A DNA stretch of 64,000 nucleotides from Pontibacter sp. HSC-14F20 (GTDB lineage: Bacteria > Bacteroidota > Bacteroidia > Cytophagales > Hymenobacteraceae): the NCBI RefSeq assembly GCF_019599265.1, contig NZ_JAHZTC010000007.1, forward strand, positions 1 to 64,000, written 5' to 3'. The stretch's first letter is position 1. Every line of letters starts with the position of its first letter. Below the pieces are notes generated by a model. That model saw nothing but the letters and a program-made list of their open reading frames with translations. It made no database searches and was not told where the DNA came from. A program made the translations under genes and the position numbers. Positions 51,312 to 60,200 of this stretch are shown here, piece by piece.

Positions 51312-52535
51312 TTACTTAACCTTGATTGTCAGCTTTCTGGCCTCTTCTTTTCTGTTCACAACTACAAGCTCATAGCTTCCTTCCGGTAAAGAGAGGCGGG
51401 GGGAGGATTGCTGACCGGGAACTTCGAGGATATCTACCGGAACAGCTTCCTGCACATTCTCTCCTTCCTTAAAAGCCAGCAGCAACACCGGATATTCTAG
51501 CTGGATGTTGCTCAGTTCGACTGGCACGCTTTTATTTCCATTCCCGAAAAGCCAGCCAGGCCTCTCGTTTGTGTCAGAAGTAAAGGGGTGAAGCACTGCA
51601 ACATCGGCCCAGGTATTGCCCTGCTCAAATCTGAAAGGCTGGTTCTCATGGTCAAGCAGTACGGAGGGTTGCGAAATGTTGAAAGCTTGGAGGAGCGGGT
51701 GGCTACGTGCTGGTCTGCTCTTTTCGCTGTAATGCACCTGATCGATTGTAAGCGGATCTATACCTGTGAATTCTGCCAGTCTGCCGGCCATCGCTTTTTC
51801 CCACTGGCCGTGCTCGCCTTCCACCACGTGCCCAAACCCGCAGTGAATCAGAAACTTTTCGTTAGGCCGGCTTTTTATCACTTCCTGAATATTTCTTGCC
51901 TGATCAATCTCCCGGGGTTTGCCGTTGTTGCGGTTGGTGGTCTCGTAAGGAAAAACTTTATACCCGATTTCCAGGGCAGTCCGGATCAGGTTGCCAAACT
52001 GCGGATCTTGGGTATAGTAGCCTGTCTCCATGACAGGGTATTTCCTGTCATGGAGCAGACTGTCTTTCAGCTTGCCATTTGTGAGAGCCTCAAGTCCGAG
52101 GTTCCTGTACCCGTTATCATAAAGCCTCTGCAGAAGCGACCTGGTGAATACCCGATGGAGGGAACTGTGGTGCGCCTCGTTGATAATCATCACCTGGTTC
52201 GACTTTGCTTGCGCCATAATATAATCCGCTGCCGGAACGACTTTATACCTTTCGCGGAGTGCATCCAGTTCCTGCCGGGTATAGGCTGTATACCTGCCGG
52301 GGAAGGCAACATCCCACTGCTCCAGCGCTTTTCTGTAGTCGCCTTTGGTGGCAAAGTCGCTCGCAGCAAACTGATGCTTCCAGGCAACCGTATCCTTTTC
52401 CAGTTTCTCTGCTATATCCGATTGGAATTTATAGGGATGCCGGAAAGTGATCGTCTCGACGGGCGGTGTGTTTTTACAGGCTGTCAGGACAAGAAGCAAC
52501 GCACAGGTTAAGTGGAGTAAGTGGTGAAGCTTCAT
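51312..52535 (-). CDS. Lipoprotein with an EreA/ChaN/TIKI-like domain
   Basis: 407 residues. Lipobox LTAC (Cys20). The middle domain (about 110-290) has INEAHHSSLHRVFTRSLLQR, GYRNLGLEAL, GYKVFPYET, and LIHCGFGHVVEG; the paired Glu-x-His, Glu and late Gly-x-Gly-His residues are the hallmarks of the superfamily that holds erythromycin esterase, ChaN and TIKI/TraB proteins. The C-terminal 100 residues are a separate beta-rich part. Members are metal-dependent hydrolases or heme-binding proteins; activity here is unknown. Likely periplasm-facing. Runs in the same direction as the TonB_C gene upstream, 43 bp apart. Confidence 0.65.
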   Translation of the reverse strand: MKLHHLLHLTCALLLVLTACKNTPPVETITFRHPYKFQSDIAEKLEKDTVAWKHQFAASDFATKGDYRKALEQWDVAFPGRYTAYTRQELDALRERYKVVPAADYIMAQAKSNQVMIINEAHHSSLHRVFTRSLLQRLYDNGYRNLGLEALTNGKLKDSLLHDRKYPVMETGYYTQDPQFGNLIRTALEIGYKVFPYETTNRNNGKPREIDQARNIQEVIKSRPNEKFLIHCGFGHVVEGEHGQWEKAMAGRLAEFTGIDPLTIDQVHYSEKSRPARSHPLLQAFNISQPSVLLDHENQPFRFEQGNTWADVAVLHPFTSDTNERPGWLFGNGNKSVPVELSNIQLEYPVLLLAFKEGENVQEAVPVDILEVPGQQSSPRLSLPEGSYELVVVNRKEEARKLTIKVK

Positions 52536-52578
52536 ACAGGTGATGGTTTACGATGCACGGGTACAGGATTTTAACAGC

Positions 52579-53841
52579 TTACTTATACCTGGTCACCACC
52601 ACATCAGCGCTTTTTACGTCTTCTGCCGACGGCTTATTTGCACTTCCTTCTGTTACGAACAGGATCTTGATAGTCTGCGAAACCGCCACAGGCTGACCAT
52701 CTACCTTGCCCGGGTTCCACATACCTTGTGTTTCCCGAATTGTCTTGGTAATGGCATCGTGAATCTCTTTACCGATCACTACCGAAAACATGCTGAGAAC
52801 TTTTCCATCCTCTTTTATGACCAGGTGCACGTCCACACTGCCCTCGAAAGTAGCATTGGCCGGATAGCGCAGATTTTTGGCCAGGTAACGTTCAAAAGAA
52901 CCTTCTTTAAAAGTCGGTTTCACATCCGCTTCCTCCACCTTATAAGAGTATTTGGTATACTTGGTCATGGTCGGCACACCCATCTTTTCGCTGCTTTGGC
53001 CGGACTCTGAACTTAAGAACTGCACCGGTAATACTACTTCGGAGCCGGTTGGGAGGCCGCTTTTGAGGGCTGGTTCCCATTGGCCGGATGTCGCTTTCAC
53101 CGCCGCCATAGCCGATTCAGAAAGCTTTGCCAAAACGGCCTTGTTCTGAAGCTGGAAGGTAGAAGCATCCATGTAGTCGAGCTCGGAGCCGGGGCCAACC
53201 ATTTTCTTGAGTTTGGTGCCCTCCAGTCGCACATTCGATACCTGCCCTTCGCGGTCCACGTAGAATTTCACCATCACACGGGCATTCAGGTTTTCCTTTT
53301 TGGCTTCGGCGGGCAAAGCTAAATGGGATTGCATGGCTTGCTGCATCGCTTCTGTTCCTCCTTTGAAAGCAGGCATACGGTTGGCTACAGTGGTGGAGGC
53401 GGCACGATCGGCCTCGTTCAGCGCAAACCGGATCGGCAAGGTATAGCGCACCCGTACGACCTCACCATTCTGCCGGCCCGGATTCCACTGGCCACTCATC
53501 AGTTTTACAACCCGCATCGCTTCTTCATCGGTTTCTTTGCTGAGCGATTTTACGGTCTTTACTTCATTTATTTTGCCGTCGGTTTCAACTACGAAACTCA
53601 GTACCGCCAGGCCTTCCAGTCCGTTGCTTTTGGCAATGGCCGGGTATTGGATGTTGGAGCCCAGGAATTTCATCATTTCAGATTCGCCACCTTTAAACTG
53701 TGGCATTTGCTCTACATAGGAGTAGGGTTCGTTTCCAGATTTCTTGCTTTGCGCCAGTGCTTCGGTCTGCAATCCGAAACTGAGCGAGAGGGCCAGCAGG
53801 GGAGCAGCCAGCAAGGTTTTGAGTGTGTTCTTGTTTTTCAT
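52579..53841 (-). CDS. Secreted protein with three TonB C-terminal-like modules
   Basis: 420 residues. Signal peptide (hydrophobic 9-25, then ALAQ). Three TonB_C-like modules follow: residues about 40-140 (YVEQMPQFKGGESEMMKFLG ... GQWNPGRQNG), 155-280 (NRMPAFKGGTEAMQQAMQSH ... GQWEPALKSG), and 300-400 (VKPTFKEGSFERYLAKNLRY ... GMWNPGKVDG). Each ends in G-x-W-x-P followed by a short beta strand. There is no membrane anchor, so it would be a soluble periplasmic protein, not a normal energy transducer. Module 1 is very similar to the C-terminal domain of the M56 protein encoded just upstream, so the pair likely arose by duplication. Confidence 0.85.
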   Translation of the reverse strand: MKNKNTLKTLLAAPLLALSLSFGLQTEALAQSKKSGNEPYSYVEQMPQFKGGESEMMKFLGSNIQYPAIAKSNGLEGLAVLSFVVETDGKINEVKTVKSLSKETDEEAMRVVKLMSGQWNPGRQNGEVVRVRYTLPIRFALNEADRAASTTVANRMPAFKGGTEAMQQAMQSHLALPAEAKKENLNARVMVKFYVDREGQVSNVRLEGTKLKKMVGPGSELDYMDASTFQLQNKAVLAKLSESAMAAVKATSGQWEPALKSGLPTGSEVVLPVQFLSSESGQSSEKMGVPTMTKYTKYSYKVEEADVKPTFKEGSFERYLAKNLRYPANATFEGSVDVHLVIKEDGKVLSMFSVVIGKEIHDAITKTIRETQGMWNPGKVDGQPVAVSQTIKILFVTEGSANKPSAEDVKSADVVVTRYK

Positions 53842-53890
53842 GAGATGTAAGTTTTATGGTTTGTTTTAGTTTAGCAAAGGCAACAGAGAT

Positions 53891-53922
53891 CCTGCCCCGG
53901 ATTTCAGGCCGGGTAAAGCAGG
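53891..53922 (-). terminator. Weak stem after the M56 gene
   Basis: CCTGC-C-CCGG and CCGG-GTAAA-GCAGG can pair in two short stems. No T-run follows. It may attenuate read-through from the M56 gene into the TonB_C gene; low confidence. Confidence 0.3.
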
Positions 53923-53942
53923 TACAGAAATATGTTGGAATA

Positions 53943-55385
53943 CTATTTTATGGCGAAGCGCACCGGCAAGGTATAGCGGACAGGTACAGCCACTCCATTC
54001 TGCTTGCCCGGAGACCACTGGCCCTGCATTTTTTCCACTACCCGTAAAGCCTCCTTGTCGAGCGATTCGTGCAGGGTTTTAAGGATTGTGATATCCTGTA
54101 AGCCCCCTTCTCTGTCTACGACAAAGCTCAATACCACCAGGCCTTCTGTGCCTATCTCCTGCACATCTTTCGGATAACGTATGTTGCGGCCCAGGAACTT
54201 TATCATCTCCGCCTCGCCACCTTTGAATTCGGGCATCTGCTCCACATAGGTATAGGGCTTTTCAGCTGAAGCTTCTTCTTCTGAAAGCGGGAACGTAACG
54301 GACGGTTTTACCTTCTTGATCTCCTTCTTCGCCACGGTGGCTGATTCGGTAGTTGCAGTACTGGTTATTGCTTCGGTTGCCTCCTGACTTATACCTTCCT
54401 GCTTCAGCTCACCAGCAGGTATAGCCGCTTTCCGGGCAGGTGCCGTTACGAGTATTTCCTTCAGCGAAGCGGGTTCGTCCGCAAGAGTCGACCTATCAGC
54501 GTTTACTTTGTTAGCCGAGAAGGCGAACAGCAGCATGAGTATAACGGGCAGCGCCAGGAACAAGCGCGTTCTGCTGGCGGGCTTGCCATGCATTTGCAGC
54601 ATGCGCAGTCGTCGGAACACCTGCGGTTTCTGGAAATAACTTCCCACCGGTATACCGGCCATATAGAGGGCTTCTTTGGCCAGCAGCGTACTGTACTCCT
54701 GCGGCTGGCAGTTGGCCAGCACCTCGGCATCAGCCTGAAACTCGTGCACGTTGCGCAGTTCTTCCTTCATAAGCCACACCAGTGGGTTAAACCAGAGCAC
54801 TGCCGTCAGCATCTCATAGTATAGCACGTCGTAGGTATGGCGCAGGCGCACGTGGGCCATTTCATGCAAAAGGACCTGCTGCTGCTCCTGTGCAGACAAA
54901 TGCTTCATGTCACCGAGAAAAACATAGTGCAGAAAGGCGAAAGACGGAAATTGTCCCTTGGTCTGAAGCACGGTTGCCCCGGAGCCCGCAGTAGAAATGG
55001 GTTCGGCGGCAGTAGCCAGCGTCCGAATACGGATTACCTGCAGGTATAGCCGGGCAAGTAACACCAGTCCGATGACACTATAGAAGAGAAAAAGCCACTG
55101 GCCGGTAGTGAAAAGCGGAGCCGTGGCGGAAGCAGTCGTGCTATTGGCGATTACCTGTATTTCCTGCAGCTGGATAGCAGGTATAAGGTCGGTAGCAGGG
55201 AGCACGGTTTGAAAGGGCAGCGGCAACTGGAGCAGCGGAATGAGCAGGGCCAGAACAGGAGCCAGCAGCAGGTATAGCCTGTTGTAGAGCAGACCGGGTT
55301 GGTTGTGCAGCACAACTCGGTAAAACAGGTATAGCACCAGCAGGGCCAGCGCCGATTGCAGCAGGTAATTAACCGTTGTTTCCAT
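53943..55385 (-). CDS. M56 (BlaR1-like) membrane peptidase with C-terminal TonB_C domain
   Basis: 480 residues. Membrane spans near 7-25, 36-54, 96-116 and 280-297. Cytoplasmic peptidase loop has VLLHEMAHVRLRHTYDVLYY near 171-190 with zinc residues His174, Glu175 and His178, and EFQADAEV near 215-222 as the third-ligand region. Instead of a penicillin-binding sensor, the periplasmic part carries a Thr/Ala-rich linker and a TonB_C domain (YVEQMPEFKGGEAEMIKFLG ... GQWSPGKQNG) at about 385-480. Overlaps blaI-like gene by 17 bp. Probably senses an envelope state and cleaves or inactivates the BlaI-like repressor, by analogy with BlaR1. Confidence 0.9.
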   Translation of the reverse strand: METTVNYLLQSALALLVLYLFYRVVLHNQPGLLYNRLYLLLAPVLALLIPLLQLPLPFQTVLPATDLIPAIQLQEIQVIANSTTASATAPLFTTGQWLFLFYSVIGLVLLARLYLQVIRIRTLATAAEPISTAGSGATVLQTKGQFPSFAFLHYVFLGDMKHLSAQEQQQVLLHEMAHVRLRHTYDVLYYEMLTAVLWFNPLVWLMKEELRNVHEFQADAEVLANCQPQEYSTLLAKEALYMAGIPVGSYFQKPQVFRRLRMLQMHGKPASRTRLFLALPVILMLLFAFSANKVNADRSTLADEPASLKEILVTAPARKAAIPAGELKQEGISQEATEAITSTATTESATVAKKEIKKVKPSVTFPLSEEEASAEKPYTYVEQMPEFKGGEAEMIKFLGRNIRYPKDVQEIGTEGLVVLSFVVDREGGLQDITILKTLHESLDKEALRVVEKMQGQWSPGKQNGVAVPVRYTLPVRFAIK

Positions 55386-55761
55386 CTGGCTGGTCCTCCT
55401 CTTTAAGTTCGTCTTTTACATGGCGCATCAATTGGTCGAGCTCTTTCACATCCAGGTTGTTGTCTTTGGCAAAGAAGGAAACGAGCTTTTCGAAAGAGCC
55501 TCCGAAATAGCCGCTCATAAAGTTCTTCAGAAAGAAGCTCTTGTACTTATCCTCGGCCACCAGCGGAAAGTACTCGTGTGACTTGCCAAAGGCGTTATAG
55601 CCCACAAAGCCTTTCTTCTCCAGAATACGCACAATCGTGGACACGGTGTTGTAGGCAGGTTTGGGCTCGGGTATCTCTTCTAAAATGTCCTTCACAAATC
55701 CTTTTTCCAGTTTCCAGAGTATCTGCATGATCTCTTCTTCGGCTTTGGTGAGCTCTTTCAT
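55369..55761 (-). CDS. BlaI/MecI/CopY-family transcriptional repressor
   Basis: 130 residues. N-terminal winged helix (about 1-75): LTKAEEEIMQILWKLEKGFV, then KPAYNTVSTIVRILEKKGFV (recognition helix region near 34-53), and GKSHEYFPLVAED. The C-terminal dimerisation part (about 80-120) has the usual amphipathic helices. Such repressors are inactivated by a partner M56 peptidase, which here overlaps the 3' end by 17 bp. Tandem dyads just upstream are the expected binding sites, pointing to autoregulation. The regulated genes likely include the M56 gene and possibly the TonB_C gene. Confidence 0.92.
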   Translation of the reverse strand: MKELTKAEEEIMQILWKLEKGFVKDILEEIPEPKPAYNTVSTIVRILEKKGFVGYNAFGKSHEYFPLVAEDKYKSFFLKNFMSGYFGGSFEKLVSFFAKDNNLDVKELDQLMRHVKDELKEEDQPDGNNG

Positions 55762-55795
55762 AAGGCTATGGGTTGCTTGGTAGGATAAATATATA

Positions 55796-55829
55796 ACTAA
55801 TTACTTAGTTTAGAAACTAAATGTTTAGT
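55796..55829. promoter_or_regulatory. Tandem operator-like dyads upstream of the blaI-like gene
   Basis: ACTAATTACTTAGT (55796-55809) and ACTAAATGTTTAGT (55816-55829) are two 14-bp dyads of type ACTAA-N4-TTAGT whose starts are 20 bp apart, about two helical turns. They lie 35-68 bp before the start codon, in the promoter zone, and are the natural candidates for BlaI-type binding. Confidence 0.65.
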
Positions 55830-55846
55830 TTTTGTGAAATTAAATT

Positions 55847-55878
55847 AAAAAGAGCTCTCCAGGCAGAGAGCTCTTTTT
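55847..55878. terminator. Intrinsic terminator after the SusD gene
   Basis: AAAAAGAGCTCTC and GAGAGCTCTTTTT form a perfect 13-bp stem with loop CAGGCA; it ends the susCD transcript on the minus strand. Confidence 0.9.
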
Positions 55879-55901
55879 ATTAGTGTGGCTAAAATCAGGT
55901 A

Positions 55902-57269
55902 TCAATAACCTTCGTTCTTTTCCAGGTTAGGATTTATCTCGATCTGCTGTAACGGAATTGGCCAGTAGTTACGGAAGGCCTGTGCGTCGCAGAAGCCAAG
56001 TACATCGCATGTGAGGTCGTAGCGGCGCAGGTCCATAAAGCGAAGGCCTTCGCCCACAAACTCCAGGCGGCGCTGACGCAGAATCTCATCCAGGGCTGCT
56101 GTAGCAGAGAGAGCACCCACATCCGGCAGACCGGCCCTGTTTCGGATGGTGTTGATGTCCTCACGGGCCTGCTCCGACACCGTGTTCGACTGTCGGATGG
56201 CAGCTTCTGCTCGGATCAGGTACATTTCTGCCAGGCGGATGATGATCACGTTATCGGCGTTGTTCACAGCGTCTTCGTATTTCAGCAGGCGACGGCGGTT
56301 GGCCGAGCCCTCAATGCGAACGGTAGCTGCAAAACGGGAATCGCCGTTAGCGGCGGATGCTTGTAGCGCATCGTAGGTGTCCTCGCTCACATAAAATTTC
56401 TGGCCCGGCGTGTTCGGGTTCGTGGCGGAGCCCAGGCTGTTCTGGTCGTTTATTGAAAAATCGATCTCGAAGATGGACTCCCGGTTGCCGCTTCCTTCGG
56501 TTGTGAAAACGCTGGCAAAGGTCGGCATCAGGGAAAAAGCTCCGCTCTCTATCACCTGGCTGGCTTTTGTCTGTGCTTCTGCGTTGTTTCCGTTCTGCAG
56601 GTATACGCGGGCAAGCAGGGCAGTGGCGGCAAGACTTGAGGCGCGGCGCGGGTCGTCGGACTCTACCAAGCTCAGCATGCTCTCAGCAGTTGCCAGGTCG
56701 GTAATGATCTGTGTATAAACTTCCTGTTCAGAAGAGCGCGCCAAATACTGGATATCCGGCAATCCGGCTGTGGCATTCAGCTCAAGGGGCACACCGCCGA
56801 AAACTCTCACCAGGTCAAAATAAGCCAGACCTCTCAGGAAGTGCATTTCGCCTTGGATCGCATCGCGCTGCTCAGCTGTGATGGTGCCCTCTGTTAACAA
56901 GCGATCTGCCTGGGTGATCACGGTGTTGGCGCGGTTAATTACCAGGTATATAGCTCCCCAGAAGCTTTCGATCTGCAGGTTAGAGGCAGTTAAAGCCCGG
57001 CGGGCTGCTTCGGCATCGGTGGTAAATGTACCAACAAAATCCAGGTTGTCGGAGTAGATTTCGTGGTAGATGGCATAACGGAAACCATAGTAGTCCGCAG
57101 ACTGCATGGCACTGTAAACGCCCAGCGCAGCTTTGTCCAGCGAATTGAAATCAGTGACGGCTATGTCCGCTTCTACCTGGGTGGTTGGGGCTACTTCCAG
57201 TTTTTCTTCGCAGCCGGTCATCACACTCAAACCAAGCACTGCGGCCAATATATAGGTATATTTTTTCAT
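55902..57269 (-). CDS. SusD/RagB-family outer-membrane lipoprotein
   Basis: 455 residues. Lipobox MTGC (Cys20). The N-terminal SusD-like domain has VTDFNSLDKAALGVYSAMQS near 43-62 and the tetratricopeptide-like helices, with LRGLAYFDLVRVFGGVPLEL near 150-169, the strongest family signature. The C-terminal RagB domain has RLAEMYLIRAEAAIRQSN near 344-361 and LDEILRQRRLEFVGEGLRFM near 390-409, both standard. SusD proteins cap the partner SusC channel and capture glycans or peptides. Substrate cannot be read. Follows the SusC gene by 20 bp. Confidence 0.96.
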   Translation of the reverse strand: MKKYTYILAAVLGLSVMTGCEEKLEVAPTTQVEADIAVTDFNSLDKAALGVYSAMQSADYYGFRYAIYHEIYSDNLDFVGTFTTDAEAARRALTASNLQIESFWGAIYLVINRANTVITQADRLLTEGTITAEQRDAIQGEMHFLRGLAYFDLVRVFGGVPLELNATAGLPDIQYLARSSEQEVYTQIITDLATAESMLSLVESDDPRRASSLAATALLARVYLQNGNNAEAQTKASQVIESGAFSLMPTFASVFTTEGSGNRESIFEIDFSINDQNSLGSATNPNTPGQKFYVSEDTYDALQASAANGDSRFAATVRIEGSANRRRLLKYEDAVNNADNVIIIRLAEMYLIRAEAAIRQSNTVSEQAREDINTIRNRAGLPDVGALSATAALDEILRQRRLEFVGEGLRFMDLRRYDLTCDVLGFCDAQAFRNYWPIPLQQIEINPNLEKNEGY

Positions 57270-57289
57270 CTTGATAATCGGTTTAATGA

Positions 57290-60200
57290 TTAAAATCCAA
57301 CATTAACACCAAACGTGATGGTACGGCTCTGCGGCACAGTGTAGAAGTCTACACCCAGTGTGGTGTTGCTGGTGCCTGCGAAGTTCACTTCCGGGTCGAA
57401 GCCTGGGTAATCTGTGAAAGTGACCAGGTTCTGTGCCTGGGCATATACACGCAGCGTTCGCATTTTCAGTCGCTCACTGATCGCGGATGGCAAGGTATAG
57501 CCCAGCACCAGGTTCTTGAGGCGCAGGTATGAACCATCGTAGATAAAGCGCGAAGAGTTGCTTCTGCCGTTGTAGTTCTCATCGAAATAAGTGGCACGTG
57601 GCACATCTGTCACGTCACCTTCCTGCTGCCACCTGCCAAGCACGTCTTCCACCATGTTGTCGTCGTAGCGGCCCAGGTGCATCTGGTACTCACGTGATGG
57701 CATGGCGATGTCGTTGCCGGAAGAGAACTGAAAGAATACATTCAGGTCAAAACCACCGTAGCGGAGTGTATTTGTTAAACCACCGATAAAGTCTGGTTGC
57801 GCGTTACCAATCACTGTGAAGTCATCATCTGTAATAATGCCGTCCTCGTTGATGTCGCGGTAGTTCACATCACCGGCCAGTGTACCATTAAACTCTGTTT
57901 TAGAGGCAGGCACTTCGTCCTGTCTGCTGTAGATGCCATCGGCGATCAGGCCGTAGAAGGTACCGATCGGGTAGCCCTCGCGCAGCACAATGGAGTTACC
58001 ACCAAAGCCGTAGAAGATGTCCTGCCCTTCGTAAAGCGAGGTCACCTTGTTGCGGTTGCGGGCAATGTTAAAATCAGTTGTCCAGTTGAAGCCGTTGCCC
58101 GGGTTAGAGATATTCACCGTGTTCAGGGCAATCTCAAATCCTTTGTTTTCGGTAGAACCTACGTTAAACTGTACGCTTGAGAAACCGCTCTGGGTAGGTA
58201 TAGGGCGGGCAAACAGCAGGTCGTCCGTCTTCTTCACATAGTAGTCGAGCGCCAGGTTCACGCGGCCATTGAAAAAGCCGATGTCGGTACCTACGTTAAA
58301 CTGTTTCGTGGTTTCCCACTTCAGGTCGGGGTTAGCCAGCTGCGACTGCGCCAGGCCAGACAGATCGAGGTAATTGCTTCCTCCCGTATAAAGGGCCAGG
58401 TATTGGAAATCACCTATTTCCTGGTTACCGGTTACTCCATAAGAGGCGCGCAGTTTCAGTTCGCTCATGTAGTCAAGGCCCGACATAAAGTCTTCTTCAA
58501 TCAGTCGCCATCCGGCAGAAACAGACGGGAAATAACCGTAGCGGTTGTTCTCACCAAAGCGTGAGGAACCGTCAGCCCGGAAGTTTACACCAAGCAGGTA
58601 CCTGTCTCTGAAAGAGTAGTTGACACGGCCAAAGAAGGAAACCAATGAAGACTCTAGCTCAGCACCTGTACCGGCGTTAACACGGGCCGCGCTGGATACG
58701 TAGCGGAAACGGTCGCTGGCAAATCCTTCCCCTGTCACACTGGTGCTGCGGATTTGGTTGTCCTCCTTGCTGGTACCAATAACGCTAGACAGGCTGTGTA
58801 TCTCGTTGAAAACCTTGTTGTAGGCGAGTGTGGCTTCCAGCAGGCGTTTCGAGACCGTTGTCGTGGCATTGATCGCCTGGCCGCCCTGTTCTCTGAAGGT
58901 AGCCCCCTCAAAATTTGCAGCACTATAGCGGCGTTCATCAACGTTCAGCACGTCTACACCTCCTTTTACCTGCAGGTCGAGGCCCGGAATGATAGCGTAT
59001 TTGGCAAAGGCGTTACCAACAGCGCGAAGGTTGCGGGTTACGTTGTCGTTTTCGCGGCCCTCTGCTACCGGGTTGGTATAGAAGAAGTTAGGGTAGGAGT
59101 ATGTTGTTGCTTCCGGATCTTCGTAAACCGGCCAGAGGGGCGAGGCTGCCAGCGCATTGGCAAAGGGGCTGGTAATGGAGTTGTCGCTGATGATACGGTC
59201 ACTGTCAGAACGGCTGAGCTGGATGCTGGTGCCCAGTGAGAATCTGTCGTTGGCCTGGTGGTCCAGGTTCAGGCGGGTAGAGTAACGCTGGTAACGACTG
59301 CTTATGACCACCCCTTTCTGATCGAAGTAGTTGCCAGACACATAGTAGCGAGTTTTCGGATCACCACCGCTCAACGATATTTCATAGTTAGAGATACCGG
59401 CCGTGCGTGAAATTTCATCCACCCAATCCGTGTCAGCTACCGGGAAGTCCACTCCATTATAATAGAAATCAACAAAATCCTGCGGGGTATACTGTCCCTC
59501 CGGAATAAAACCATCGTTTACGAAGGCCTCCATCATAATATCGGTATACTGCTGGGCGTTCAAAAGCTTCGGCTTCTTCCAGTATTTCTGTGTGCCGGCG
59601 TACATGTTGAAGTTTACCTGTGTCTGGCGGGCAGAACCTCGTTTGGTTGTGATCAGCACAACACCATTGGCCGCTCGCGAACCATAAATAGCAGCAGCAG
59701 AGGCGTCTTTCAGGATGTCGATTGACTCGATATCGTTGGGGTTGATGTCGGTGACAGCGTTCACGGATTGACCGCCAAAGCCTAGTTGCGAGAAGTCGCC
59801 TGTTGTTAGCGGTACGCCATCCACTACGTAGAGCGGCTGGTTGCTGGCAGAGATGGAGGTTGCTCCACGCACACGCACCGTGATACCGCCACCCGGTGTA
59901 CCCGAGTTTTGCGAGATCTGCACACCAGCGGCGCGGCCCTGTAATGCCTGGTCAACACCCACAACCGGCAGGTTCTGGATATCCTCAGATTTTACTTTGG
60001 CTGTGGCGCCTGTTACTTCGCGACGTTCCTGTGTGCCGTAACCCACTACCACCACTTCGCTCAACTGACGCTCGTCTGCTGCCAGCTGCACATCAATCGT
60101 GGAGCGGCCATTGACAGGTATTTCCTGGCGCTGCATTCCGATAAAACTGAACACCAGCGTCGCGCTGGGTTGTACGGTCAGGGTATAATCGCCATCAATG

